This document shows, piece after piece, positions 17,001 through 25,611 of a DNA stretch of 64,000 nucleotides. The notes under the pieces were generated by a model that had not been told where the DNA came from, did no database searches, and saw only the letters and a list, made by a program, of their open reading frames with translations. Source of the DNA: Alkalitalea saponilacus (GTDB lineage Bacteria; Bacteroidota; Bacteroidia; Bacteroidales; Marinilabiliaceae); NCBI RefSeq assembly GCF_900168165.1, contig NZ_FUYV01000002.1, forward strand, positions 303,628 to 367,627, written 5' to 3'. How positions within the stretch are numbered: the first letter of the stretch is position 1; the number at the start of each line of letters is the position of its first letter. A program made the translations under genes and the position numbers.

Positions 17001-17897
17001 TGCCGGGTGAAGCAGTACCCGTGGATCATTATCACAAAATGGACCAATGGCGCCTACAGTACCATCGGGCAAATCAACAATTAAAGCGATGGCGGTGGTT
17101 TCAACCGGATCGAAACCTTGATCGTAAGGATTACACTGGTTCCAGTTGCGAATGGTCACCTCAAAAAAATCACCCACTTCGTAATAATCGGGGATGTATA
17201 TTTCCAAACTTTGATTCATGGGAGGCATGGGAGCTTCAATGGGTTGTGTAGTTTCTTCTACCGGTCCTTCGAATGGATAAGTTCGAACAGTGCCATCCAC
17301 CGTCGCAGTATAAATATCAGTGCCACCGGTTCCATAAACCCATTGAATCCATCGGCGGCGTTCGTTTTTTCTGTCTTCCTCAATGGGTGGTACACAATTC
17401 CACTGACTCACATCCATGAAGGTAACTGTTCCGTCATTCCCTATACAAATAGGGAAGACTTCGGGATTAATCTGAATCTCCCCTCCGTTTTCATCGTCGG
17501 TATCCCATACTGTAACAATTTGAGTTTGGATAGAACTGGTACAGAGTTGTCCGGCAACCATCAGCATTGTTCGGGGAGCATAGTTACACTCATCACCTCC
17601 TTTGGGATAAGTATGCACCGCAGTAATCCCCCATGAATTATCATGAGCGCTATAAATGGCATCAATTATTTGAGGTGGACTGCCATCATCCCAATCCACA
17701 TAAATTTTAACATCTGTTCCGGTATAGTCAAGTCCTATGTAATGAATTTGCCAGGTGGCAACAACTGGCGCACAAGGCTTATCCTGCAAAATCAAATTAC
17801 CTCTTGATCCAAAATCACACAATTGAGCTTCAACTCCCATTTTTGAGAGAAACAGAAAAACCCAAACCAAAAAACCGGCTAACCTTTTCACCACCAT
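14019..17897 (-). CDS. Giant PKD-repeat surface protein with type B gliding-motility C-terminal domain
   Basis: A 1292-residue secreted protein: signal peptide (~1-24, ending GVEA), then beta-sandwich regions. At least six PKD-type repeats follow in the C-terminal half, marked by YDWDFGDG, YHWEFGDG, FLWEFGDG and YLWDFGDG plus two degenerate copies. The last ~95 residues form the gliding-motility-associated C-terminal domain (FPNAFTPN, RWGELIFES, GWDGYQQNRLAPQGVYIYRVRY, ending VTLIR), the type B signal for T9SS export. Expected role: adhesin or surface filament like SprB. It is the first gene of a pair with the PorP/SprF homologue 10 bp downstream. Ligand unknown. Confidence 0.9.
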   Translation of the reverse strand: MVVKRLAGFLVWVFLFLSKMGVEAQLCDFGSRGNLILQDKPCAPVVATWQIHYIGLDYTGTDVKIYVDWDDGSPPQIIDAIYSAHDNSWGITAVHTYPKGGDECNYAPRTMLMVAGQLCTSSIQTQIVTVWDTDDENGGEIQINPEVFPICIGNDGTVTFMDVSQWNCVPPIEEDRKNERRRWIQWVYGTGGTDIYTATVDGTVRTYPFEGPVEETTQPIEAPMPPMNQSLEIYIPDYYEVGDFFEVTIRNWNQCNPYDQGFDPVETTAIALIVDLPDGTVGAIGPFCDNDPRVLLHPATTGGTWSGPGMINPNSRWFYPSEAGPGLHTIEYFVTDVNGCSASGNVQIEVRESPVIDLIAGDAFYLCPGLEQYLDVEIAGGTPPLDINWTGDTDPLSNTTIADPVFFTTDIGSYNLSVTVSDEYNCGATESILIEIEPVEIEFNPPVVEACQGVPMSLNPITTGGSRVYVLHEWEGDHLDLLSGTDVPNPEFLSNETGTFEYLYRVTDDRDCSSEATITIIVNEQPVVSAGSDDEVCELVYELGGSVEPANASGVWSLVSGAGDVTFTNVADAQTSVTVTESGTYEFRWLVDLDGCVASDIVTIIFSEVPSPGIMDDASVCGTEIVLEAFPDEGTGYWSLQSGEGSVAFDDENMSETRAVVSDAGVYIFRWTEATAANCGGFAEVEIEFMPQAVALVDPLPERGCSPYQVTFYNQSTDADEYHWELGGGAVSTETEPSFIYENLTGDIRTYSITLTATNVYNCNDSYTFPIEVAPSPRARASALPNAGCAPLQVQFTNTSIGADSYQWVFEEEAANSEEATPEYLFGNEESFVRLYPVWMFAENNFGCIDSVEIPITVYPVPVLSLSATPLEGCSPLEVVFSATSGAVSYDWDFGDGNTGSPGREVVHTYVNEGDEPVVFTPRVTGINAFSCESTAFAEVTVFPSPNANFLVSPIEMQMPDREVSIENLTEGANWDYHWEFGDGNVFDGAHPGQHQYGVSGNYTIVLTAYSEWCSDVFAQNLLIHPMLPVIDYGDPVSGCPPLTVEFRNNTVDANTFLWEFGDGRMSQEAEPVHVFRTPGAYNVRLTATGPGGVSEAEDLQIIVFENPVAMFEVVPRLLYIPDDSPAFINRSIGATSYLWDFGDGVTSTDFSPTHQYSGVGVYDVTLQVSNNDGCTDQYVFREALTVEQGGDLAFPNAFTPNPSGPSGGRYELGDRRNHVFYPTTQKGIIEYQLQIYTRWGELIFESNDIDIGWDGYQQNRLAPQGVYIYRVRYKTADGKMRVRAGDVTLIR

Positions 17898-18197
17898 CTT
17901 CTAACCATCAACATTCATTGTTCAATTCATCAACCTAATCTCATCCGGAAAACACCGGTGAGCCACAACCAGATTCACACCAATGAAGGCATTATCACAT
18001 CCCACGTATTACAATGCCATTGCGCAGCAATATGTAATATATTATAAGTTCGCACTTTAACCGTAAAATGTCAAACGCAAAAAACAAAAATGAGTTTCAT
18101 CATTTTTTTATAACCAAATAAAATGGAATTTAACTGTAGAATTTTGGAGTAGAGAGTGATTAATACAACCACAAGGTGTTGACATAATTAATAACGT
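17898..18197. other. Divergent intergenic region: PKD adhesin / proline dehydrogenase
   Basis: No gene. A compound inverted repeat lies at 18008-18038: outer arms ATTACA/TGTAAT, inner arms ATTGC/GCAAT around GCA, about 110 bp upstream of the adhesin start. No convincing TAnnTTTG element was found on either strand. TTGACA at 18179-18184 is too close to the proline dehydrogenase start to serve as a standard -35. Confidence 0.4.
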
Positions 18198-19109
18198 ATG
18201 ATTCAAAAACTAATTGCATCCATTTTGCCATTCTTGCCGAAAAAATTCATCTGGATGTTTTCCAAAAGATATATTGCAGGTGAAAACATTGAAGATGTGG
18301 TAAAAACAACTTATGATCTGGATGCCATAGGAATAGCGGTCACCATCGACTTTTTGGGTGAGTTTGTCACCACCTTGGAACAAGCCCGTGCCCAAAAAGA
18401 GACATACATGGCCATTATCGACCGGTTTGGCCGGCAGCAGGTCAATGTTTCTCTCTCTCTAAAACCAAGCAGTTTTGGATTACTCATTAATGAAGAGGCA
18501 TGCTACGCCCTGGTAAGAGAGGTCGTAATAAGAGCAGCGGCCAATAGTCGAAGGGTACGCATAGATATGGAAGATTCAAAATGCGTGGATAGGGAAATAA
18601 AACTCTATAAAAGGATCCACGAAGAGTTTCCGCACAATGTAGGGATAGCTATCCAGGCATACATGAGAAGAACAGATGCAGACCTGAAGAATATGCTGAT
18701 GTGGCATACCGAAGAAACCCCGGTTAACATCAGACTCTGCAAAGGTATTTACAATGAACCGGAAACCATTGCCTTTAAAAAACATGAACAAATCAATGCT
18801 CAATTCCTTAAAAATCTTGAATTCTTGCTCACCAGCAACATCTTTGTGGGAATTGCCACACACGATAAACATCTTATCACCGGTGCGTTAAACATCATCA
18901 ATAAATACGGATTCAACGAAGACCTGTATGAGTTTCAGATGCTCTACGGCGTTACCCCTGAATTGGGCAAAGAAATTGTTGAGAAAGGCCATCCGCTGCG
19001 CGTTTATGTTCCGTTCGGGAAAGATTGGTTTGGATATTCTACCCGAAGATTAAAAGAGAATCCAAAAATGGTTGGACAAATTATAAAAGCACTTTTCGTG
19101 AGAGGTTAA
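18198..19109 (+). CDS. Proline dehydrogenase
   Basis: An FAD enzyme oxidising L-proline to pyrroline-5-carboxylate, first step of proline use as nitrogen and energy source. The 303-residue monofunctional form (TIM barrel, no PutA fusion) shows YMRRTDADL (~155), RLCKGIYNEPETI (~178), YGVTPELG (~252) and RVYVPFGKDWFGYSTRR (~272-288), the proline/FAD-contacting C-terminal signature. No P5C dehydrogenase is adjacent. A glutamate dehydrogenase 1.6 kb away would act on the glutamate produced. It converges on the MATE gene with a hairpin covering both stop codons. Confidence 0.93.
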   Translation: MIQKLIASILPFLPKKFIWMFSKRYIAGENIEDVVKTTYDLDAIGIAVTIDFLGEFVTTLEQARAQKETYMAIIDRFGRQQVNVSLSLKPSSFGLLINEEACYALVREVVIRAAANSRRVRIDMEDSKCVDREIKLYKRIHEEFPHNVGIAIQAYMRRTDADLKNMLMWHTEETPVNIRLCKGIYNEPETIAFKKHEQINAQFLKNLEFLLTSNIFVGIATHDKHLITGALNIINKYGFNEDLYEFQMLYGVTPELGKEIVEKGHPLRVYVPFGKDWFGYSTRRLKENPKMVGQIIKALFVRG

Positions 19110-19129
19110 TGCCACCACGTGGCATCAAC
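19105..19129. terminator. Hairpin spanning both convergent stop codons
   Basis: ATGCCAC and GTGGCAT pair around CAC, extended by GTT/AAC outside one mismatch. It overlaps the stops of the proline dehydrogenase and MATE genes. There is no long T-tract, so termination strength is uncertain. Confidence 0.5.
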
Positions 19130-20426
19130 CAAAACGTTTTCTGATGGCTTTAGGATACAGAATAGTCAACATCACACTTCGGGATAACATGAATAAAACC
19201 ATTCCCACCCATATGGCATGATTCTCCAAATAAGGGAACAGTAGGTAAAACGGTGCAAAGAAAAACAACAGAGCAGAAAGAAATACACTGTTTCGCATGG
19301 CTCTGGATGCGGTAATACCAATAAAAACGCCATCCCAAATAAAAGACCCGAAACTGACCAAAGGTATTATTACCACCCAAATTAGATAACTGGATCCGGC
19401 CTCAATCACCTCTGCCTGATCAGTAAATACCCCCAAAAGCATCTTCCCCATGACTGCATACAACAATGAAAAAAGGATGGCAAACCCAATTCCCCATCGG
19501 AACAGAAGGACAACAGTCCTCTGCAACCGGATTTTATCTCGTGCCCCAAAAAACTTCCCAATAAGAGCTTCGCCGGCATAGGCAAAACCATCCAGAAAAT
19601 AGGCAAAAAGAAATAAATATTGCAATAAAGCACTGTTTACAGCCAACACAACATCTCCAATTCCTGCAGAACGCGATGTAAAAAAAGTAAATACTGCTAT
19701 GATGCTTAGCATTCTGATAAAAATATCACCACTTACATTCAGGAAATGTTTAAGATTACGAATCAGTGGTATCAATTTAAGAGTAAAACAGGACGATAAC
19801 GAACGATACTTTCTATAAAACAGAAAAATGGCAAGCAACAATCCGGAATACTGTCCCACCACCGAACCCAGTGCCACACCCTCGGCCTGCATGTTTAAAT
19901 GATTCACAAAGATGAAACTCGAAACCACGTTCAACAGGTTAACTGTAACCGCAATCAGCATGGGATAAATGGCATTCTGCATCCCCAAAAACCAGCCATA
20001 CAAAACCATCAGAGCGATGGCTGCAGGAGCAGCCCAAATTCTCACAAAATAATACCCTCTGGCAATCTCCTTAACCTCTTGACTTCCTTCAAGCAACCAA
20101 AAACTAAAATTGGCCAACGGAACCTGCAAAGTTAATAGCAAAAAGCTTCCTGCTATGGCAATCAGCATTCCCCTCTCAAGCACAAGCGCCATCTCTTCCC
20201 TATCATTACGGCCAAAGGTTTGTGCTGCCACCCCACTCATTCCCATTCTTAAAAATGCGAATCCCCAGTATACGAAATTAAAGATAACACTTCCCAGAGC
20301 TACTCCACCCATAAAATGAACCGATTCCTGATGTCCCATCAGATACATATCAACCATCCCTAGCAAAGGAACCGTTAAATTTGTAAATATATTTGGTATG
20401 GCTAGCCGGTAAATCTGTTTGTTCAC
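19125..20426 (-). CDS. MATE family efflux transporter
   Basis: A 433-residue membrane protein with about 12 hydrophobic helices in two homologous halves, of the DinF-like branch. Typical segments are IPNIFTNLTVPLLGMVDMYLMG at the start, SGVAAQTFGRND in the first half, and DGFAYAGEALIGKFFGARD in the second. MATE proteins expel cationic drugs or metabolites using Na+ or H+. Substrate unknown. A good promoter lies just upstream on the same strand. Confidence 0.9.
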   Translation of the reverse strand: MNKQIYRLAIPNIFTNLTVPLLGMVDMYLMGHQESVHFMGGVALGSVIFNFVYWGFAFLRMGMSGVAAQTFGRNDREEMALVLERGMLIAIAGSFLLLTLQVPLANFSFWLLEGSQEVKEIARGYYFVRIWAAPAAIALMVLYGWFLGMQNAIYPMLIAVTVNLLNVVSSFIFVNHLNMQAEGVALGSVVGQYSGLLLAIFLFYRKYRSLSSCFTLKLIPLIRNLKHFLNVSGDIFIRMLSIIAVFTFFTSRSAGIGDVVLAVNSALLQYLFLFAYFLDGFAYAGEALIGKFFGARDKIRLQRTVVLLFRWGIGFAILFSLLYAVMGKMLLGVFTDQAEVIEAGSSYLIWVVIIPLVSFGSFIWDGVFIGITASRAMRNSVFLSALLFFFAPFYLLFPYLENHAIWVGMVLFMLSRSVMLTILYPKAIRKRFG

Positions 20427-20443
20427 GTTTCACAGTTTTCAGG

Positions 20444-20473
20444 CAAAAATAGTTATTTACATCGAATTCAAAA
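20444..20473 (-). promoter_or_regulatory. Promoter for the MATE transporter gene
   Basis: On the minus strand: TTTG (20473-20470), 18-base spacer, TATTTTTG (20451-20444), an exact TAnnTTTG match. Transcription would start within ~15 bp of the start codon at 20426, giving a very short leader. Confidence 0.55.
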
Positions 20474-20663
20474 TTCAAACAAATCACCTTGTCACCCATT
20501 ACATCTGTTTACGAATTATAAGCAAATACTTGAATCTCATAATATGATTTTTATCAAACCACCTCAAATCATGCACTCTACCACCTATTATACAATGCAT
20601 TACACTCATCATGCTAACCCTAAATTCCTCTTACAATTTAACAGCATTGTTCAAAAAAAATCT

Positions 20664-20671
20664 TATTTTTG
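20664..20671 (+). promoter_or_regulatory. Candidate -7 element for gdhA
   Basis: TATTTTTG matches TAnnTTTG exactly, 28 bp ahead of ATG 20699. Its terminal TTG is also an in-frame potential start codon, but placement inside a promoter box argues against translation starting there. No well-placed TTTG is seen upstream. Confidence 0.45.
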
Positions 20672-20698
20672 AGTAAACCACATTTTAAAACTTACACC

Positions 20699-22036
20699 AT
20701 GGACAGCAAGCTTAAGGAGTTTATGAACACTGTCAGGATGAATAATCCGGGAGAAGAAGAATTTCTTCAGGCAGTTCAGGAAGTCGTTGAAACCATATGG
20801 GAATTCTATCAGGAAAACCCCCGTTATAAAAAGGCCAGAATACTTGAAAGGATGATAGAACCGGAAAGAGTCATTATTTTCCGGGTTCCGTGGATGGACG
20901 ACAACGGTGACGTCCATGTAAACAGGGGATTCAGAGTTGAATACAACTCTGCCATAGGTCCTTACAAAGGAGGTTTAAGATTTCACAGCAGTGTTTCGCT
21001 CAGCAGTCTGAAGTTTTTGGGTTTTGAGCAAACCTTTAAAAACAGTTTGACTTCTCTTCCTATGGGTGGAGGGAAGGGTGGTTCCGATTTTAACACAAGA
21101 GGTAAATCAGATGCTGAAATCATGCGGTTTTGTCAATCATTCATGAGCGAATTATATCGTCATATCGGTCCAAACACCGATGTACCAGCCGGCGACATCG
21201 GCGTTGGCAGCCGGGAAATAGGGTACTTATATGGCATGTATAAAAAACTGAAAAATGAATTTACAGGTGTTTTCACCGGCAAAGGAAGAGAATATGGAGG
21301 AAGCCTCATCCGACCGGAAGCTACCGGTTTTGGAGCCATCTACTTTGTTCGGGAAATGCTCGCATTGCAAAATGAAAGTCTAAAAAACAAAACCATCGCC
21401 CTCTCCGGTTTCGGGAATGTGGCATGGGGAGCAGCCACAAAAGCCGTGGAACTGGGTGCTAAAGTAGTAACCATTTCTGGCCCCGATGGATATATTTATG
21501 ATAAAGACGGCATCAGTGGCGAAAAAATTGATTATCTGCTTTGGTTAAGGAACTCCAATATGGATGTGGTTAAACCCTACGCAGAGAAATATGGCGCCCA
21601 GTTTTTCGAGATGAAAAAACCATGGGAGCAAAAAGTTGATATTGCCATTCCATGCGCTATCCAAAACGAACTCAATGAAGAAGACGCAAAAACTCTTATA
21701 AGTAATGGTTGTCAACTCATTGCAGAAGCCTCCAACATGGGTTGCACCGCCGAAGCGGCCACTCTGGCTGCCAAAGAAATCCTGTTTGGCCCGGGGAAGG
21801 CAGTTAACGCTGGAGGCGTGGCCGTTTCCGGACTTGAAATGACCCAAAACAGCATGAGAATAGATTGGACTCGCGAAGAAGTAGATGAGAAATTAAACCA
21901 AATCATGACCAATATTCACAATACATGTGTTAAATTTGGCCAACAACACACAGGCAAAATCAACTATATAAAAGGAGCCAACATCGGTGGCTTCGTAAAA
22001 GTGGCCGAAGCCATGATGGCACAAGGATTGGTGTGA
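20699..22036 (+). CDS. gdhA: Glutamate dehydrogenase (NADP-type)
   Basis: Reversibly aminates 2-oxoglutarate to glutamate. ATG 20699 gives 445 residues, the standard length of hexameric bacterial GdhA; a TTG at 20669 is rejected because it sits in the promoter. Key motifs: GFRVEYNSAIGPYKGGLRFH, the catalytic-Lys loop SLPMGGGKGGSDFN, PAGDIGVGSREIGYLYG and the dinucleotide-binding GFGNVAWGAATKA. Similarity is to the NADP-dependent biosynthetic class; cofactor preference is inferred. tatD (49 bp gap) and ansA (24 bp gap) follow on the same strand and may be cotranscribed. Confidence 0.95.
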   Translation: MDSKLKEFMNTVRMNNPGEEEFLQAVQEVVETIWEFYQENPRYKKARILERMIEPERVIIFRVPWMDDNGDVHVNRGFRVEYNSAIGPYKGGLRFHSSVSLSSLKFLGFEQTFKNSLTSLPMGGGKGGSDFNTRGKSDAEIMRFCQSFMSELYRHIGPNTDVPAGDIGVGSREIGYLYGMYKKLKNEFTGVFTGKGREYGGSLIRPEATGFGAIYFVREMLALQNESLKNKTIALSGFGNVAWGAATKAVELGAKVVTISGPDGYIYDKDGISGEKIDYLLWLRNSNMDVVKPYAEKYGAQFFEMKKPWEQKVDIAIPCAIQNELNEEDAKTLISNGCQLIAEASNMGCTAEAATLAAKEILFGPGKAVNAGGVAVSGLEMTQNSMRIDWTREEVDEKLNQIMTNIHNTCVKFGQQHTGKINYIKGANIGGFVKVAEAMMAQGLV

Positions 22037-22085
22037 TCTTAAAAACTGAGCTCTGGCTACTGAAAACTGATAATTGAACACTGAA

Positions 22086-22856
22086 ATGATAGACACACAT
22101 TCTCACATTTACGCGAAAGAGTTTGACCAGGACAGAGACGAAATCATACAAAGAGCAAAAGATGCCGGAGTATCCGGCATCTTTTTGCCAAACATAGATG
22201 TAGCCAGCATACAAAGAATGCATGAAACGGAAGAAAAATATTCGGGTTTTTGCAAAGCCATGATGGGACTGCATCCAACATCAGTAAAAGAAGATTATAA
22301 AGAACAATTAAAACAGATTGAAAAGCATCTTAACCAAAGGCCATATTCAGGTGTTGGTGAAATAGGGATGGATCTGTATTGGGACACCACATTCAGAAAG
22401 GAACAGGAAGATGCTCTGAACAGGCAAATCAATTGGTCTAGAGAGCTGAATTTACCGGTTGTTATTCACACGAGAGATGCATTTCCGGAAATATTTTCCG
22501 TTTTCGATAAAGCATATGACCCTCAACTTAAAGGCATTTTTCATAGTTTTTCAGGGTCACTCGAAGATGCCAAACACATCCTCTCCATGCCGGGATTTTA
22601 TCTTGGGATAAACGGAGTCGTAACTTTCAAAAAATCAAATCTCCCTGAGATACTGGTTGAGATTGGGTACGAAAAACTGGTTCTTGAAACCGATGCGCCA
22701 TATCTGGCTCCTGTACCATATAGAGGGAAAAGGAACGAACCGGCATATTTGACAAATGTAATCAATAAACTATCAGAAATTTTCAATGTTTCTATAGAAA
22801 CATTGAAAGAGACAACAACAAAAAATGCAATAGATCTTTTCGGCAAAATCGATTGA
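22086..22856 (+). CDS. TatD family metal-dependent hydrolase/DNase
   Basis: Amidohydrolase-fold nuclease family. ATG 22086 places the metal-binding DTHSHIY at the N-terminus, as the family requires; the in-frame TTG 12 bp earlier is less likely. Other metal or active-site motifs: GEIGMDLYWD (Glu), VIHTRD (His), FHSFSG (His) and LETDAPYL (Asp). At 256 residues it is full length. TatD-like proteins act as 3'-5' exonucleases or D-aminoacyl-tRNA deacylase relatives; the precise substrate here is not readable. Confidence 0.92.
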   Translation: MIDTHSHIYAKEFDQDRDEIIQRAKDAGVSGIFLPNIDVASIQRMHETEEKYSGFCKAMMGLHPTSVKEDYKEQLKQIEKHLNQRPYSGVGEIGMDLYWDTTFRKEQEDALNRQINWSRELNLPVVIHTRDAFPEIFSVFDKAYDPQLKGIFHSFSGSLEDAKHILSMPGFYLGINGVVTFKKSNLPEILVEIGYEKLVLETDAPYLAPVPYRGKRNEPAYLTNVINKLSEIFNVSIETLKETTTKNAIDLFGKID

Positions 22857-22880
22857 AATCAAAACCTAATCATTTTAAAA

Positions 22881-23906
22881 GTGAGACAAAAACTCCTAAT
22901 CATATACACCGGTGGAACAATTGGAATGGTTAAAGACACCACGACGAATTACCTGGTTCCCTTCGATTTTGATAACATCTATCAACGCGTTCCCGAGCTC
23001 AATAAATTCGATTTTTTAGTAGAAAGCACCTCCTTTAGTCCAGCTGTGGACAGCACCATGATGCGTCCGGAAATCTGGATTCAACTGGCCTCAATAATAG
23101 AAGAAAAATACCATGAATATGAAGGTTTTGTTGTACTTCATGGTACCGACACCATGGCCTATACGGCAAGCGCGCTCAGTTTTCTCCTGCACAACCTAAA
23201 CAAGCCGGTGATACTTACCGGCAGCCAGCTCCCGTTGGGAGCCATTCGTACAGATGGCAAAGAAAATCTTCTAACGGCAATAGAGATTGCATCAGCTCAA
23301 AAAAACGGACGTGCAATGGTTCCCGAAGTGGCCATATATTTTCAGGATAAACTTTTTAGGGGGAATCGAACGACCAAATATAATGCAGAGCATTTTCATC
23401 CATTCAGATCAGATAATTATCCTGCTTTGGCAGAAGTTGGGGTTCATATAAAATATAACTATCCCTATATCCGATACGCCACAGAAGAAGGCCAATTCTA
23501 TGCATCAAAAAAGATGAACACTTCTATTGCGCTAATAAAAATATTTCCGGGAATTACCCCCTGGGTTTTAAACGCTCTTCTTCAGGCGGAAGGAATAAAA
23601 GCTGTAATACTGGAAACATACGGCTCCGGGAATGCACCAACCCATAAATGGTTTCTTGATGCCTTAGAAAATGCTGTCCGTAAAGGGCTAATCATTCTTA
23701 ACGTTACACAATGCCTTGCAGGCAGCGTGGAAATGTGGCGGTATGAAACAGGCATGCATCTTTCCGGGCTCGGTGTTATCAGTGGACACGATATGACCAC
23801 CGAATCAGCTGTAACTAAGATGATGTATCTATTAGCCAACAGCAATTCACCCGAAGAGGTAAAAAAGAACCTGAATAAAAACCTTAAGGGTGAAATAACA
23901 CTTTAA
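22881..23906 (+). CDS. L-asparaginase, type I
   Basis: Hydrolyses L-asparagine to aspartate and ammonia in the cytoplasm (no signal peptide, which fits type I). The 341-residue product starts with GTG and has the two catalytic Thr segments YTGGTIGM (~9) and HGTDTMAYTASALS (~90). TGSQLPLGAIRTDGKENL follows with the supporting Asp/Lys. A C-terminal effector-type domain completes it. It lies 24 bp after tatD. With glutamate and proline dehydrogenases nearby, this part of the window is rich in amino-acid nitrogen metabolism. Confidence 0.94.
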   Translation: MRQKLLIIYTGGTIGMVKDTTTNYLVPFDFDNIYQRVPELNKFDFLVESTSFSPAVDSTMMRPEIWIQLASIIEEKYHEYEGFVVLHGTDTMAYTASALSFLLHNLNKPVILTGSQLPLGAIRTDGKENLLTAIEIASAQKNGRAMVPEVAIYFQDKLFRGNRTTKYNAEHFHPFRSDNYPALAEVGVHIKYNYPYIRYATEEGQFYASKKMNTSIALIKIFPGITPWVLNALLQAEGIKAVILETYGSGNAPTHKWFLDALENAVRKGLIILNVTQCLAGSVEMWRYETGMHLSGLGVISGHDMTTESAVTKMMYLLANSNSPEEVKKNLNKNLKGEITL

Positions 23907-24291
23907 TCAAGCGCTATTTTATATTTTTTTTGTAATTTGCACCCGGTTTGGCAATTCTAAAATCAACAAAAAAATTTAAGATTCCGAATTCATAATAAAT
24001 AATAGTGAGTCAAAACAATAACAAAAGGGTTACAACGAGCGGCAAAAGAGCAAGTTGAACTCATTAACAATCAGCATATTTTAACGTTTGTTTACGTTAT
24101 AGCGTGTTTAAAAACAGCTATTCGCCATTAAAGATAATATAAGCACCCTCTAGGCGTTAAATATTTTAAATTCTGATGGCAAATATTTGTTTTTCGTAAC
24201 AGATACAATTATTTTTGTTTTCAATGTTTTAAAATAAATATGATCATTGAGTATTAACAAACCAATACAAATTTCAAATTAAGAACACATT
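23907..24291. other. Intergenic region upstream of the exb operon
   Basis: AT-rich with no credible gene or tRNA. It contains the promoter at 24186-24217 and a perfect palindrome CAAATATTTG (24180-24189) overlapping its -33 box, a possible operator. No hairpin terminator for ansA was recognised. Confidence 0.5.
24186..24217 (+). promoter_or_regulatory. Promoter of the exbB-exbD operon
   Basis: TTTG (24186-24189), 20-base spacer, TATTTTTG (24210-24217): near-ideal match to the Bacteroides consensus. It leaves a 5' UTR of ~65 nt before ATG 24292. Confidence 0.65.
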
Positions 24292-25095
24292 ATGAAAAAG
24301 CTAATTGCGTTTTTGGCAGTTGTTGGGATGCTTAACTTTTTAAGTTCATCAGCCATTTTTGCTCAGGAAGAAGAAACAGTAGGAACCGAAGTTGTAAACC
24401 AAGCAGCTCAGGCAGCTCCGGTAACAGTTGCAGAGGAAGGGTTGGAAGAGGCTGAGGATCGTGGCATCCACAAAGAAATTAAAGCTAAATTCATTGAAGG
24501 TGGTGCCATATTCATGAGTTTTGTGTTACTAGCTCTTATCTTCGGTTTGGCTATCTGTATCGAGCGTATCATTTATCTGAACCTGGCATCTACCAACACA
24601 AAGAAATTACTTCAGGATGTTGAGAATGCCCTTCAGGAAGGTGGCGTTGAGGCAGCAAAAGAAGTTTGCCGTAACACCAGAGGTCCTGTCGCTTCAATTT
24701 TTTATCAGGGACTTGATCGTTACGATGAAGGCATTGAAGTGATTGAAAAATCAGTTATTTCTTACGGATCAGTTCAAATGGGACTTTTGGAAAAAGGAAT
24801 GACCTGGATTTCTCTGTTTATCGCCATTGCTCCTATGCTTGGGTTTATGGGAACAGTAATCGGTATGATCGATGCATTTGATAACATTCAGGCAATGGGT
24901 GACATTTCTGCATCTGCGGTTGCTGGAGGTATTAAGGTTGCTTTGATTACCACAGTATCTGGTTTGATTGTTGCGATTATTCTTCAGGTATTCTACAACT
25001 ACATCGTTTCAAAAATTGATGGAATTGTAAACACCATGGAAGACGCTTCTATCTCTCTATTGGATATCCTGGTAAAATATAACACCAAAAAATAA
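24292..25095 (+). CDS. exbB: MotA/TolQ/ExbB proton channel family protein
   Basis: The pentameric inner-membrane proton channel that energises TonB-dependent outer-membrane receptors. The 267-residue product has an N-terminal signal-like helix followed by an acidic periplasmic segment. TM1 is at ~67-97 (ending ICIERIIYLN), TM2 at ~171-198 (IAPMLGFMGTVIGMIDAF) and TM3 at ~216-240 (ALITTVSGLIVAIILQVFY). The conserved Thr/Pro/Gly pattern of TolQ/ExbB is intact. It heads a four-gene operon with a small membrane protein and two ExbD proteins; the gene order is typical of Bacteroidota. Confidence 0.9.
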   Translation: MKKLIAFLAVVGMLNFLSSSAIFAQEEETVGTEVVNQAAQAAPVTVAEEGLEEAEDRGIHKEIKAKFIEGGAIFMSFVLLALIFGLAICIERIIYLNLASTNTKKLLQDVENALQEGGVEAAKEVCRNTRGPVASIFYQGLDRYDEGIEVIEKSVISYGSVQMGLLEKGMTWISLFIAIAPMLGFMGTVIGMIDAFDNIQAMGDISASAVAGGIKVALITTVSGLIVAIILQVFYNYIVSKIDGIVNTMEDASISLLDILVKYNTKK

Positions 25096-25104
25096 GACCA
25101 AATT

Positions 25105-25551
25105 ATGACTAAGCTTTCAAAGATATTAAACATTGTTTTATATGTATTGTTGGCTGTTACAATCGCATTGGCCGGGTTATTCTATTTCGGCGGAGAGATT
25201 GAAGGAGCAGCTTACAAAACACCTGTTTACACAGAAAGTATATTAAATTGGGCCATTGCTCTCGTAATATTTGCAGCAGCTATCTCTATCATTGCTGAAA
25301 TCATAGCTTTGGTTCTGCGTCCTAAAAGTGCAATTCGCTCCTTGATTTCTATTGTAGGACTGGCCATCATCGTGCTGGTTGCATATAGTCTTGGAGACGC
25401 CACAGCTTTGGTTTTACCTGGCTATGACGGACCTGATAATGTACCTTCCATGCTAATGTTGGCAGATACATTTCTATACTCAATGTACTTTTTGTTTGGT
25501 ATAGCAATTGCAGCCATTCTGTATACAGAAGTATCGAGGCTGTTTCGCTAA
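25105..25551 (+). CDS. Uncharacterised four-helix membrane protein of the exb operon
   Basis: A 148-residue protein with four hydrophobic segments at about 8-30, 45-70, 76-96 and 117-146, and no charged catalytic motif. It starts 9 bp after exbB and precedes two exbD genes, so it very probably works with the ExbB/ExbD motor. I know of no defined biochemical function. A role as an accessory subunit or assembly factor is inference from position only. Confidence 0.75.
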   Translation: MTKLSKILNIVLYVLLAVTIALAGLFYFGGEIEGAAYKTPVYTESILNWAIALVIFAAAISIIAEIIALVLRPKSAIRSLISIVGLAIIVLVAYSLGDATALVLPGYDGPDNVPSMLMLADTFLYSMYFLFGIAIAAILYTEVSRLFR

Positions 25552-25611
25552 CAATGGTAACAAACCTATACCATTACCAATGGTATAACAACAGAAAAAG
25601 AATTATTTTCT

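Noticed and set aside
20669..20698. TTG start adding ten residues to gdhA
   Set aside because: The TTG overlaps a TATTTTTG -7 box; ATG 20699 gives the standard GdhA length.
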